Shown: positions 47,509-59,871 of the stretch, in pieces
Layout of the letters: the number at the start of each line of letters is the position of its first letter
Position numbering within the stretch: the stretch's first letter is position 1
Assembly (NCBI GenBank): GCA_026874595.1
Contig: CM049306.1
Span: 80,504,142 to 80,568,141 of the forward strand
DNA length: 64,000 nt
Source: Sipunculus nudus
Lineage: Eukaryota > Annelida > Sipuncula > Golfingiida > Sipunculidae
Direction: 5' to 3'
Program-made: the position numbers and the translations under genes
The notes under the pieces: generated by a model
What the model was told of the DNA's origin: nothing
The model's input: only the letters and a program-made list of their open reading frames with translations
Databases searched by the model: none

Positions 47509-48339
47509 TCACAAAAGCTGCATTAATAACCTTTAACCAGCCCCCCCCCCCCCAAAAAAAACGGACATACATGCATACTGAAACCTGAGTATAGGAATTT
47601 ATCTGCAAAAGAACTTTCCCACCTATCGTTGAGTATGTTTCTTTAACAAAGATGATCACAGTTTGCCATATACATTTTAGGTACATAGGGACCCAGTTAC
47701 TGTAAGTTACAGTAAATAAAGCTTAAGCTTGGAAGCGATGTCTATTTATCTAACTTCAAACGATTTTGAATGTTTACATATCTCTCGTTTTGATTAAAGT
47801 TCAACTTAAATCATATTTTAGCTCATTGCAGTAAATTTCCTGTATTCACATTTTCAATCCACTAAACTGCATGATCTAATTCAAAGAAATTATACAGAAA
47901 GAATATCCTTTGTGGGAATATCAAATGTGTGTCGCTGAATGAACAAAAGGTGGCGCTTAGATACAGCAACGGTATCACCTAAAAGCCGCCTATTCCGACA
48001 TCTGACAACGTTTAACTGAAGATAATCCACGGACCTTTTTCTGCATAGGCCCCAAGCTCTAATCCCACTTCGCACAATGCCGCTCGTTTTATTTACATAA
48101 ACGTGTTTATAACATATGGGGGCCTACCAAAATAACCCAAACACATTTAGCAAGGACATCTTGTGGTAAGACAGACGAACCAGAGTACTGTAAAGGGCGT
48201 TTTGCCCTTTCAACGTTTGACCTTTCAACTTCCCCACTTATGTAACCAATCACCTTCAGTTACATATTTCCTGTTTGTCATCCTATGCATTTGCGCATAT
48301 ACCGTGTGTACCAAACAAGCTCACATATCAGAGGCATTA

Positions 48340-48640
48340 AGTCAAAAAATTAAAAAAAAAAATAAAAGGTATGGGTCTCTGGCACCGCCCGCGTCAATTT
48401 TAAATCCCTGCATCAACAATTTTTATTTTGATTTTCATCTTTCAAGAAGAAAAGAATAATACAATTGATAAAAATTTCCTTTGTTTAGTGGTGCCTTAAG
48501 TTGATTGGAAAAAAATATCTGTTATTAACATGCTTTTCCCCTGATCATATGACATTTTTATGGAAACATTCAAGAAAAAAAAAAGGGGGGGGGGGGGGGG
48601 GAGACCGCCCGCATTGATTTCGGAAAGAAAGTGCCTGAGA
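48340..48640. repeat. Two CCGCCCGC(G/A)TCAATTT-type fragments
   Basis: GGCACCGCCCGCGTCAATTT near 48380 and, after a long G run, GAGACCGCCCGCATTGATTT near 48601. They appear to be two fragments of one dispersed repeat in the same orientation. Confidence 0.45.
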
Positions 48641-49731
48641 ACCAAACCTTTTTTATTGGCCTTATCAATGCCTTTCTAAGCATGGCTTACCGACATGTTG
48701 TACATCGATGTGTACGATGAGTAAGCCAGCAATTGCATAAATTCTACAGTTTTATGACCCCACCATATCTTTTATAGTGCGTTTGCTTATTATTGGTTCA
48801 TTGGATAGCCATAGTTTATCATTTTTTCTGCAGGTCCACGATGTACAACTGCGCCCAGTAGAACAAGATGCATAACAAATTAAAATCCATGATGTAGAAT
48901 GTTTGCGTAATGTGTTTATTCGGAGAAAATAGTACGTGTCCCCTACTTCGCTCACTTTAGGCTTAGCCACTTGGAAGAGATTTTGCCAATTATTTTTAGG
49001 CAGTCGACCCATTTGACAGCCGATTGAGACATTTTACGGGCAGTTTGTTATTATTAATGCTTCTACAGCTATTCGTACCACAATCAAACGATTTAATAAT
49101 TTTAAAATAAATTTTGTGTCGCTTAATCTTCGGATATTAACAGCAACCAACAGTAACCCGGCTAGACTGCAATTTAGACAGTCTAATAAGCGCATTACAT
49201 TAAGAAGTGGGTTTTGCTTATATAAACTTATCACTATTATACACTAGCTGCTCCCGTGGAAAATCCACGGCTCTCTCTGATGCATATTTTTGTAATGAGC
49301 TGATAGGAACTAAACGACACACATTTTAATCCAAAGGGTTTTGCAGGAACTTTTGTCATGTGTTTCACTTAAATGATATAAAGATCACTTCTGCTAGAAT
49401 TTTCTAGGAACACCCTCCCCCAAAATATCAACATAGAAAGAAAAATTATATTCTATTCCAGAAATCACGAAAGCTTTATTGCGTGGGAAACATCGTAGCT
49501 ATATCGATTGTATAAAGGAGCATTCTACCGTGATATTATATGAAAGGTGCTTTGTATTATTTGAAGCTCAGGCGTCATCGTAAAACACGATGTTTATTCA
49601 TTGTAGTCAGTTGACGGTTTAGTCTAAGGCATGTTTACAGACCCATACATTATTTGTATACACTTGCATACGTCTTTGAAGTTTCTTGTACGCGAAACTA
49701 AAAGCTGCCAATGTAAAAAAGATAGGCCCAG

Positions 49732-49784
<53 letters not shown>

Positions 49785-49984
49785 AACAGTATTAACTTTT
49801 TGGTTTCAGTTATGTAATGCCATTGTTATGGAATAAATCGCCCTGATGCAAAATTGACAACTCTCTCAGATAAAAAGAAAGCAGTAGGATATTCGATTAA
49901 AGCATTTAGCGAAGAAACCACTTCAGCCTTTGTTAGTTGCATTGTCATTCAGCAAATTAACGCAAAATAATATACCGAATTTGC

Positions 49985-51330
49985 TGAAAATTTGTAGAGA
50001 GTAAAACTGTATCCATAATCCATTACATTTTTGGTAGGAAATCGGAATCACCATAATATATTTTTTCCTACGTGCCATAATCACACTTCCACAAAGGAAT
50101 AATAATAAGGGGCTATTCCTTTGTCCCGCCCATTCGTATGCAGTTGTTCTGCCACTCGCCGTGTTTCTTAACCATGACGTTTTACATGAAACGTGCACTT
50201 ATGAACGAACGACTGATTAGTAGATTCTTGTGGGGGTTTCAAAGTCCCCAAGAGATTGAGGACCCTTGAGACCCTTTCAAAGAACCAATAAATCGGCCGA
50301 ACTATTAAAACCATGGTTATCATGGAAAGATACTTCTGAATGTATAAAAATCAACATACCTGTAAACCTATAAAACGGTCATCATGTAAAGGGGGTCAGC
50401 TCTTTGTATCCACTCAACGGAAAAATGCTCCCTATTCAAAGATTCATGTGGACATGTGTTCCGCGCTTGAATTTAAAATCTTTACTTCCTTTTCACAGGA
50501 TAAAATTCCTAACAGGCGATATAATGGAAATGGGGTTCAGTGGGGATTACAGGTTGCCTCCTGAAAAAGCATGCCAGGCGAAAATATTTTGCTGAACATT
50601 TGTAGAGGGTTAGGGTAAAGACATATCAATAGTCCATTTCATTTTAGGGGTAATAACTATCACCACAATAAATATTTTCTTATAAACCATTATAACAAAG
50701 GACCATTCCTTTGTCTCCTTGTGGAAGCCACCCATTGTATTTATTTATTCTGCTTCTCGCAAGGTGATCTCGTTACTGAAGCATGACAATGTTCACACAT
50801 GAAACGTATACACTTGAACACATGATTGATATTAAAGGAGATTCTGATGGAGGTCTGTACGCCCTGACTACAGATTCTAGATTGTTATCAATTTAAAGAT
50901 GTACTAGGGATATTGTTTTATGTTTCACCGTACAGACAACGGATCTTAACAAATATGTGTGACCCCCCCCCCCCCCCTCACACACACGAATGATATTTCT
51001 GAATTTATAAAAATCAACATACATATAACCCATAAAAAATTTGTCAAACGGTAGTCACATCACTGGACTCATACCCAGTGTTGACCAAACTGAAAAGCCC
51101 TCGCATTGAAAGCGGAGTCATGTGGTCTTTGGATTAAAAACCTTTACTTCCTCTTGAGAGAGAAAATTTTTTATTGGCGTTACAATTGATATGGGGGATC
51201 AATGGGGATTATGGTGGACCCGCGTGACCGCGTATTGCACGGAAATGGCTTTTAGGCAGGACATGCGCTCTGGCCAAGCTTGTCTTAACAGGCCTGTGAA
51301 AATCCCCGAGGTGCCTCCTGAAAAAGCGTC
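49985..51330. repeat. Ancient tandem duplication, about 600-bp unit
   Basis: The same landmarks occur twice in order: TTTGTAGAG, CATTACATTTTTGG/CATTTCATTTTAGG, CTATTCCTTTGT/CCATTCCTTTGT, ACATGAAACGT, TTCTGAATGTATAAAAATCA/TTCTGAATTTATAAAAATCA, and TTTACTTCCT. Then come ATGGGG-TCA-TGGGGATTA and TGCCTCCTGAAAAAGC. The first unit starts near 49985 and the second near 50590. Divergence is high, so the duplication is old. The second unit carries an extra 90 bases or so near 51215-51310. Confidence 0.7.
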
Positions 51331-52806
51331 ACAAGCCTGAAGGACCTTGCAGCACAAAAGATATAGGGGCGTCTAATAGGGAATTAATAAAATTATTAAT
51401 TATTCAGCTTAATAGGGCATAATTTGGAGAGTCAAATCAAAACGGAAGAAGGTAAACCGTGGTCTAGAAAAAACCTAACTCCGTATTAATTATATAGATT
51501 AATTAATGTAATTATTATAAATTATCAAAATAGTTAATTCTTCACAGTATTAGTAATAAAGTATGGCTAACCATGCACCAGCTGAAGGGCCGATTCACGG
51601 CGATCGGATGGTTAACACAAAAACTATTATACATAGGAGGACATATGTCATCCTTTACCATATACGTAATAGAATGACACCCATATCGGAAATGCGTAAT
51701 ATTTGTAGCTGATGACCTAGATCAAGAGAGTTAAGCATGTGGATCATTTTATAATTGTATTTCAAAATGTCCGTGGTTAAAAAAGGTTAAGTACATGGGG
51801 TTCACCTTAATATTTTCCCAGTGCGCATGTACACCTTTATATATAAAGGAGTAAAACATTGATTAATCGCATGACACGAAGGTCTTTTATAGAAATCATG
51901 TTAATCAGACACAGCCACACTGCATCATTACAATTTAATATCATGTAATTGTCACCTTTGCTGATAGTACTTCTGATTCTGTAAACTTATATCTTGATTA
52001 TTTATTAGTTTTGTGATCTTATTTTCTTAACTGAGTTTGGACAAATTTTGTGTCTTATAGAAATGTGGATAGGTGCATCAAAAGGGTGCTCAAATACTCA
52101 GTATATTCTCAGAAATGTTACTGTCATCTGGTGTTCATAAAACTGTACAATATTATGCCTTTTTTTTCACCCAGTTCAGTTTTGCTTTAAACAAGAGTTT
52201 TCCAGCAAAACCATCTTAGCACACGGTCTCAGTACCTCACATTCGGCTGTTAAACATCTTGTTATGGCACTGCATGCGTGTTTCTCATTTTCGGGGATGG
52301 GGGTAAAGTAGATCTACTGATTAAAGAGTGCATATATATATATAAGTCGTTTTTTTTTCGGGGGGGGGGCATGGATACGCCCCTCATCAAGATATGTTCC
52401 CGTTGCTTCAGTTGTCTTGTCATAATAAAATATTTTCTCATTTGTCTGATTAATTGCATTACATTTTTATAACATATAGTGATAATTTTCATACCTTATT
52501 TTTTCCCGGGGTACCTGATATATTAACGGGTATTTTATTTTCCAATTACAGCTTATTTGTGAATATAATAGCTCAAAACCCCATTGGCAGTCCTTGGAAG
52601 AAATTAAAAGAACAGAAGATAAATTTGAAAGATATTAAGATAAAATGTGTCTTTCAACATTAGCCTTTTTTCCAATCTAAAAGTTCAATCTGCGGGTAAA
52701 ATGTGGGAAAGTGTACGTCGTTTTATTTTCACAAGTGAGCGTGGATTAAGCAATTATCTAATATTCCAGGAAATTAAGGTCGGGCATTGTTCCTGTTGGT
52801 TGTAAA

Positions 52807-52959
52807 GTCGGCCATACACTAAGGAATTTGTTGCGCAACATGTTGCGGAACACGCATATTGCACAACATGTTGCATGAGTGTGATTAAACAAATCTTGCA
52901 TGTTCCCAGTGCTCTGCAACATGTATCAAGATTCTATTTTCATGCAACATGTTGCACGG
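52807..52959. repeat. GCAACATGTTGC palindrome cluster
   Basis: GTCGGCCATACACTAAGG followed by at least four copies of GCAACATGTTGC or near variants within 150 bases. The layout suggests the subterminal part of a foldback element, with only this side recognisable. Confidence 0.55.
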
Positions 52960-52986
52960 TGTCATGTTTCCTTCTCTCGTGTATGC

Positions 52987-52987
<1 letters not shown>

Positions 52988-53044
<57 letters not shown>
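52988..53044. repeat. (TA)n microsatellite
   Basis: Pure TA tract of about 28 units flanked by GCGTA on both sides. Confidence 0.9.
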
Positions 53045-53047
<3 letters not shown>

Positions 53048-53083
53048 TATGTGCGTGAAAAATTGCCCATATGATTTTTAGCT

Positions 53084-53307
53084 GGGGTGTTTCCATGTGT
53101 AAGTCAGCGTATAGACGTATTCGCGTATATGCGTGAAAATCGCCACAGGAGAGATTTTCACGCACAGGGTCTGCTTTAACTCAGGGATTCAAGGTAAAAT
53201 GACGTATATGACGTCACTTCACCATCTATGTTGAAGGCCTGTTCGATCCACTGTACAAATATATTAGTCTGCAAGTTCACGCATATACGCGCACATGGAA
53301 ACACACC
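53084..53307. mobile_element. Small MITE with GGTGTTTCCATGTG ends
   Basis: The left end is GGGGTGTTTCCATGTG and the right end CACATGGAAACACACC. Inside each end lies CGCGTATATGCGTGAA or its complement, so the terminal pairing extends with interruptions. About 224 bp, no coding capacity, target duplication not seen. Confidence 0.6.
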
Positions 53308-54031
53308 TTCAATGTCACTGCACTATAGGTAACCAAGATTATCAAAAAGTAGCTTCAAGACTGAAGGCCACCTCGAATGGAAAATACAAAAAAACGAGGA
53401 TCATTTTTGAATTTGTACCAATCATACGATGTCTTTATGACACAAAGTGTGATCATGAAGTGTCGAGGCACCTGAAAATTACAATTCGCACCTTGTCAGT
53501 TTCAGTGTCAAAGCTGGTATCACCCATGTCATTTGCCGTGCACTGGCACGGACTTGTTAATTTCATCGCCCACATGAATCCTACACCGTGTGCGTTCAGA
53601 TGCGAATGAGCTTGCCCTTAGGATAGTAGGCAGTCAAGGAAGAAATCATAGATAATGATTTATATAGCGGTTCTCAAATGTTTCTATTCTCTCTATAAAA
53701 TTAGTATAAGGTTTAGAATATAAGCGATGTTAGTCTAACCGCATTGAAAACATCTATATCCTTACACAGATAAGCTATATACGTATTCGGAAAAAAAATT
53801 ATTTTTATATAATTATTAATTTTAACTGATAGGTTTGTATCTCAAGGTCCTTGATAATTAATTATATACCCTCAACGGAAGAGGCAACATGGTTTTATTC
53901 CGGTTTTCGTCCGTCCTCATTTCCAGCCCCATCCGAAGGATTTGGTGGCATCGACTTTCTAAGGTCAAAGGAGCTGAAATACAAAATTTGGTTGTATAAT
54001 TAATAGGTATTGGCTGCCCTGAAAATATGTT

Positions 54032-54034
<3 letters not shown>

Positions 54035-54090
<56 letters not shown>
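54035..54090. repeat. (TA)n microsatellite
   Basis: Pure TA tract of about 27 units. Confidence 0.9.
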
Positions 54091-54092
<2 letters not shown>

Positions 54093-55002
54093 GCTTTTAG
54101 GGCGGCAGAAGTATAAAAGTCTGGTACGCTCGAAAACTCTTTAGGAAGTTTTCATTTGGGTTCAAACGTCCGATGAGTCGCTCTAAATTCTGGAACAAGG
54201 ACGCGGAGATCAAACTTTGCCTTTGACGCATGCAGTCACTGACAGCCGCCGGCTGCTCGAAGTAAGCAGTCAATTCTATGAAATGAACCTTACATTTCAC
54301 TACAATCAAATAATCGATATAATGAAACGATTATAATCAACAAATGATACTATAAACATAAAATAGACATAAAATAAAAAAAAAATTAGTTTTAAACCAT
54401 TCAAAAGTTGACACAGATCTTCTCCCCCTGGAACGCTTCAGATGGGACTCTCACAAAATTTTGCATGAGCTTCCAAATTTTATTCCTATTGAAAGCTATA
54501 TATAAAATTGTACTCGTTGGTAGAATGTATAGCCAAGGAATAGAAAGATATTGGACAATATGAGTTATTGAAATATTTTTTTTATGAAACTGGTTCTCAG
54601 TAGTAAGCTTTCGGAAGAGAAAGGTAAACTGTACCCAATAGATGAGACGTCACGAAGGAGGAGGAAATCTTGTCCATGTTTACTAAGATTCGAAGCGAAC
54701 ATGGCGGCGTGGACGTGCGTGTCAACAACGCTGGAATCGGTCACTTGTCACCACTGTTATCAGGGAAAACATGTTAAATGTAATGATATATAACTTAGTG
54801 TAAATGATGAACTGGTGTAAACCAAGCAAAGAGAGAAGAAGTCGCAAATGTCATAGACTGCCAGATATATGTATTAAAACACAGAGTTTAAGAAATCTGA
54901 ACTCGGGTTAACGAGTGAACACTTGACATTCTGGGGACGTATTACTTATTCCATTAATATGAAAATCACATGCCTGACCAGACAGACTAATCTCTTTCTC
55001 TC

Positions 55003-55009
<7 letters not shown>

Positions 55010-55058
<49 letters not shown>

Positions 55059-55060
55059 TA
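55010..55060. repeat. C run, (CT)n and (CA)n
   Basis: Compound simple repeat ending 22 bases before the copy C exon 3 remnant. Confidence 0.85.
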
Positions 55061-55199
55061 AACGTATTCATGAAATTTGAAGGTGAACGTACCACTTGTG
55101 GCTATGTGAACACGGGAGGCAGTCAAATGTAGGAGGGAACGACGGGTGGACGACGGTCACGTTATCGAGATGAATAGGTATTCTCAATCATATATATAA

Positions 55200-55266
55200 A
55201 TATTTAGAAGGTAGTGTTACCCTCCGATGTAAAGTGCTCTATGGCCTACAGACTAGGCCAGAGCGG
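55200..55266. repeat. Outer flank of the hairpin element
   Basis: TCTATGGCCTACAGACTAGG and AGCGGTATA precede the hairpin. The reverse-oriented copy at 58205-58250 has the matching CGCTAGGGCCTAGTCTGTAG then GCCATAGAGCA. This shows the full element runs outward to the microsatellite edge. Confidence 0.75.
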
Positions 55267-55442
55267 TATAACTCTGAAGAAAAACAACACTGTTAATTCA
55301 CAACAACAGTCTGTTTCACGGGATGCGACCCGATCATCAGGTGAATGTGGTTAGAATCTTACCACATTCACCTGATGATCGGGTCGCATCCTGTGAAACA
55401 GACTGTTGTGAATTAACAGTGTTGTTTTTCTTCAGAGTTATA
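55267..55442. repeat. Near-perfect hairpin, about 85-bp arms
   Basis: Left arm 55267-55351 and right arm 55361-55442 are complementary apart from a 3-base difference and one substitution, with a 9-base loop TAGAATCTT. The arm contains GGATGCGACCCGATCATCAG. The same arm sequence recurs at 57671-57712 (partial) and, with its outer flank, at 58115-58262, so it is a dispersed element in palindromic form. Confidence 0.9.
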
Positions 55443-55455
55443 TAAATATATATAT

Positions 55456-55493
<38 letters not shown>

Positions 55494-56076
55494 GATGAGT
55501 AATCATTTACTTCATGCTTTTACGTGTGAGGTTTTATTCAAGTGAGGCTATAAAAGTTTGTGTTGTCGTATTACCCCTTGTCTTATTCAATTATCAAGTT
55601 TTGTTTCATTTAATACAGAATTGTGTATTGAAAAAAAATGCAACTAAAAAACGCTTCCCTTTTGATTCGATAAATAAGATATAACCTACCTTAATATTTT
55701 TAATTTGTACTAAATGAATCCCTTTTTTCAATTGAGTTTACTGAGTATATAGCATATTTATAACTGTTGATGATTGGTCAACCATAAATCTTTTATAAAA
55801 AGAATCGGGGAAAATAAGTTGAAAATTTCCATATTAATTGAAACAGCTTGACCACTGAATGAGACGGTTGATATCTATAGCCTTTCTTCTGAAAACCAAT
55901 TATGTCATATATGTTTATTTAAAAAAAATATTTAAGTTACAACCTTAACTACTAATGGGGAACTAAGTTCTATTGGCTTCAGTGATCCACTTCTATACAG
56001 CGACAAAATTCACTGTCAGCGCCATGAATGAGAGCTTGAGGAAAAAGCTCACCTCTCACAATCGCGTCAGTGTTAG

Positions 56077-57160
56077 TAACCGAGGGATATTGTACATTTT
56101 ATGCAGTTTGCAAATGGGACACATGCGGTAGTACGGTCATTATCAGATATCAATGGGACTAAAGTACTGGTTCCATATACGCAACGACCGACGACCTCTC
56201 GCTCGGTTTAGACACAATTGCACGGCACAGATTTTATAAACACGGACCGTCAGAAAACCTGAGTCTTGAACAATTTCAACCAAATACTATAAATTAATTG
56301 CTCGGTTTGATCCATGGCATGTTGTCGGACTCGTTATGCACCGAAAATATGATGGTATATGGCTTCGTAGTACATGAAGAGACAGCTAAACTGACCCAAT
56401 CTTGAATACAAGGTTTATTATATATATTGACAAAGTGACCGTTTAAGATCGTCGGATAAACGCTTCTGAATATATCCCGCTTAAACACAATTGACTTATC
56501 TTCTTCGTTGTTATAAACACGCACGAACTGTAAGATGTTGAAATTTCGGTCTCCATCGTATTCGAGCGCTCTAATTGCACTGAATAAAAAAACACACACA
56601 TTACTGGTGTCGAACATCTTTCTTCATGATATAATATTCAATCGTTTAAATTAATACAGTACGTGCACTCAGTTTATAAAACGTGAACGTGCTGAAAACG
56701 TTACAAAGATATCAAATGGATAAAGTAAATTGCATAAATTGCTGTTTCTGAAAAGTGAGTAATTTGTTAAGAACAGGCACTAAGAACAGGCACCCAGGAC
56801 CCCATAATACACCTATTAGTAAAGCTAAATGTATGTACATAGAAATCAATCAAAACTTGGTGTAATGTGTACTCCTGAGTCCTGACAGTGTGATTGAAAG
56901 ATTATACAGCAGGTTCAGTACACATAAACGTATATAAATATAATGTGTAAGGTTTAATTTTCATATATAATATTTACATTCCCAATGTTCATGGTCATCT
57001 GTGTAGTAAATATATTTTTTAAAATATTTTGTAGAGTCTATTCCTGGACCAATGAAACTGGAGAAGGGGAATACAGCTAGCTGACATTGGGGAATCCCCC
57101 AACCTGCCAGGTAACTATTACTTAATTTGGCTGAAAATGTTGTGTTTTATATATGTATAA

Positions 57161-57193
<33 letters not shown>

Positions 57194-57468
57194 ATCTATA
57201 TAGAACATAGAACATTAAAGGATATGACAAGTATATAAACAAATAAACTTAATGTAAATTCAATGAAGGCCTAATATTTCATATGTTGTAAAATATTTGT
57301 ATTGTACTAATATTATTATCATCCTGGCTTATTGCTCTAAGTTGCCAGTAGTCCTACATAAATCGAATATTGCAGTTTTCAGCAAAACATATGGATTTAC
57401 TTCAAGCCACTGATTGATAAATGACTTTGGTTTTCTACTATAGGCCTAAACACAGTATAACAAATTTA

Positions 57469-57526
<58 letters not shown>

Positions 57527-58114
57527 CAAAACCATGGGGATTTAAAATGCTCAACTAATACTAGGAGCTGTATAATACATATATTTCAGGACTTAAACAC
57601 ACTTACTTGTGTTCTACAGCTCTGTTTTGTAAGGGCTCCTATGGGCCCCCACTCGTGTTCCTGTATACCACTGAAGAAAAACAACACTGTAAATTCACAA
57701 CAGTCTGTTTACAATATAAAAGGCAAATATATATATATGGCAAATATACAAGGCAAATATACTTTTATATTTTATATATTTGCCTTTTATATTATGTATT
57801 TTCATAGTATATGTGTATTTTATATCATATGTGTATACTACTGAAATGTTCAATGTACCAAGGAACCTATTGAAAATCAGCTTACTATGCTAATTGGGCA
57901 TCCTGGTAAAAAATCTTTGTATTAAATATAAACATTAAAACAACCACAAACCTTTTTGCCCTGTTATGTTCCAGTGCCGCACGTGTATTCCGACCAATCC
58001 TATTGTGCCCCCGAGGACAATAGGATCAGTGTCAGTCTTTCACATGCTCCCCCCGATAGCACAAAGCATAATCTCGTAATCTCGTAAAGTCTCGGCTTTT
58101 CAAACCACGCCGTT
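56077..58114. other. Non-coding stretch, no gene recognised
   Basis: Contains (TA)n tracts at 57159-57191 and 57476-57521, a partial hairpin-family arm at 57671-57712, and repeated GGCAAATATA words near 57721-57785. No exon similarity was seen. Confidence 0.5.
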
Positions 58115-58260
58115 AGCTTCATTCTAACCACATTCATCTGATGATCGGGTCGCATCCCGTGAAACAGACTGCTGTGAATTTACAGTTTTGGTTTTCTTCA
58201 GTGTTATACCGCTAGGGCCTAGTCTGTAGGCCATAGAGCACAACGGAGGGTAACTCTACC

Positions 58261-58262
<2 letters not shown>
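58115..58262. repeat. Third copy of the hairpin-family arm
   Basis: CCACATTCATCTGATGATCG, then GGTCGCATCCCGTGAAACAG, and on to the TACCGCTAGGGCC flank. It matches the right arm of 55361-55442 with a few substitutions and ends at a TA microsatellite. Confidence 0.8.
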
Positions 58263-58311
<49 letters not shown>

Positions 58312-58324
58312 GTGTGTGTGTGTA
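58263..58324. repeat. (TA)n(GT)n compound microsatellite
   Basis: TA tract running into GT units. Confidence 0.9.
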
Positions 58325-58799
58325 TGAACATGATTATACAGGTTGTCAATACATCCTTTTACTTCTGCAGCTACCCAACACCTGACAACTAGTGAACTAA
58401 TGAACATATGGTAAGTGACTCTATTACTATGAATCCCATTTAGAAATACATGTATAATGAATAATTTCTTATAACGTTTCACACGGCACTGTTTCTAGCT
58501 CGTCTTAATTTTGTAATATTGAAGGCACACATTTTAGGAGATGAATGGCAGGAGGACTCCTTAATCTCAGGAACTAACTCTCCAGTATGAATATTATATA
58601 AAGTACATCTCCAATGTAGAATCTAAAAAAAAATATACATTTAATCTTTATGTGAACACTGAACACAGACAGAACCCTGTCCACATTGTAAGGAGTAATC
58701 AGTCGTTAAACTATTGCAGACAAATACACGTATCACAAGTTACACGACCATTGGTTTTAATAAATATACGTTCGACTTTAAAATGTCTATTATAATAAT

Positions 58800-58851
58800 A
58801 ATAATTATTATTATATATATACATGTATACATATATACATACACACACACT

Positions 58852-58922
<71 letters not shown>
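58800..58922. repeat. (ATT), (CA), (TA) and (GA) compound repeats
   Basis: Successive short ATT/AAT, CA, TA (58854-58886) and GA (58887-58922) tracts. Confidence 0.85.
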
Positions 58923-58959
58923 CGATGAAGAGAGTGAATACGGATGAACCTGACCCACA

Positions 58960-59092
58960 GGTTGTCACAGCAAACATTTGACAACCCTTTTGACAACTCT
59001 AGAGGGTTGTCAAATTGATATTTTGACAACATGGGTTGTTGTTTTATGAACATCCATTTGACAACCCTAAAGCTGTCGATTTGACAACGCTA
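58960..59092. repeat. TTTGACAAC cluster in both orientations
   Basis: TTTGACAAC or its complement GTTGTCAAA occurs about seven times in 130 bases. One pair, TTTGACAACCC and GGGTTGTCAAA, could form a stem around 58975-59012. Probably part of a small foldback element. Confidence 0.65.
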
Positions 59093-59871
59093 TGTTTTCA
59101 GTGAAGATGAAAATAATATAAAAGCAAAGGGAAAGTTCAGAATTTTTTTTAATGTCTTGTGATTACTCAAGGCAAAGAGTCGCTCTGAATCATATCAATG
59201 AAAATTGCATTAATGTTTCCAAAACAGATAAATTGATGGTTAATCGAAAGATAAATTTACAAATTTCAGCCCCGTCAAAGATTGATATGTACGCACGTTA
59301 TGGATGCACGTAATCTGTTTCAAACTAAATGGCTTTCTTAACATAATTTGCTGAATACAGTGTACAGAGTTGTAATTTAATTTATTATCGGTTATATGTC
59401 AACATCGAGCAAAACTTGATTTGATAAAAAAAAAATCATGCATATGCAACTAAAAATGTTCAGTTTCGTCGTATATATATTCGTTGCATCATGAAAATAA
59501 ATTGTTGATACCAGGGAAGCAGTGTGAACTCAAAATGGTTGCAAGGAGAAATCTAAGACCGATTCAATGATCATTTCACGAATTGATATGTTGTTCATTT
59601 TATCCTTTGCAACAAAGACATGATCGAAACAGAATTAAAAAAAATGTTGACTGATGAAGAAAAATTAAGGAAACTAACCAGTGCATAAAAGTTAATCATA
59701 TATGTGTTTTACTGTATTTTTAATTTTCAAAAACTGTCGCCAGTCAACGTGGATATATTTGGCGCAATTGGTGTACTTCTAACTGTGTTAAGAATTATCA
59801 CAAATGACCACGACTCGGCAAGACTTCAACACGGCAACAACAAAAGCCGCTCACCACGGAGCCTCGATACT

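Larger units (their letters stand above)
38149..48875 (+). pseudogene. SDR copy B, DHRS11-like pseudogene
   Basis: All seven exon equivalents are present in order: 38149-38280, 39990-40193, 40669-40752, 41133-41262, 41613-41702, 41907-41972 and 48834-48875. Damage seen: the start codon is AAG, codon 10 is TAG, the cofactor motif GIG has become GFG, exon 3 has lost 11 bases, and exon 5 has gained a base and reads CCG GGT CTA TAG TAG. Exons 2, 4, 6 and 7 are still open and keep NNAG and YASTK. Donors and acceptors are mostly intact. Intron 6 has grown to 6.9 kb through a 5.4-kb insertion, against 557 bases in copy A. No functional protein is expected. Confidence 0.88.
48876..54592. other. Spacer between SDR copies B and C, no gene recognised
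   Basis: Holds an ACTAGCTG repeat start near 49242, (TA)n at 49736-49782, an ancient tandem duplication (49985-51330), G runs near 52357, GCAACATGTTGC repeats (52807-52959), (TA)n at 52988-53044, a small MITE (53084-53307) and (TA)n at 54035-54090. A 104-codon frame at 53295-53609 shows no recognisable domain. Confidence 0.5.
54593..56076 (+). pseudogene. SDR copy C, partial DHRS11-like pseudogene
   Basis: Only equivalents of exons 2-4 are recognisable: 54593-54780, 55083-55177 and 55983-56076. Exon 2 keeps CATGGCGGCGTGGACGTG and GTCAACAACGCTGG but has frameshifts and lacks the DWANM end. Exon 3 keeps its 95-base length, has TGA in frame and ends in a GT donor. Exon 4 keeps FYTATKF with the catalytic Tyr and Lys, but it has lost its first part (SLSGKR), and its donor is AACC instead of GTGA. 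Exons 1 and 5-7 were not found. It is clearly older or faster-decaying than copy B. Confidence 0.8.

Noticed and set aside
46749-47588. Frames of 66-205 codons with repeated YCS, TAV and LQY words
   Set aside because: Periodic translations of the ACTGCAGT array; amino-acid repetition follows the DNA repeat.
53295-53609. 104-codon frame after the small MITE
   Set aside because: It starts in the MITE's right end and shows no recognisable motif or splice structure.
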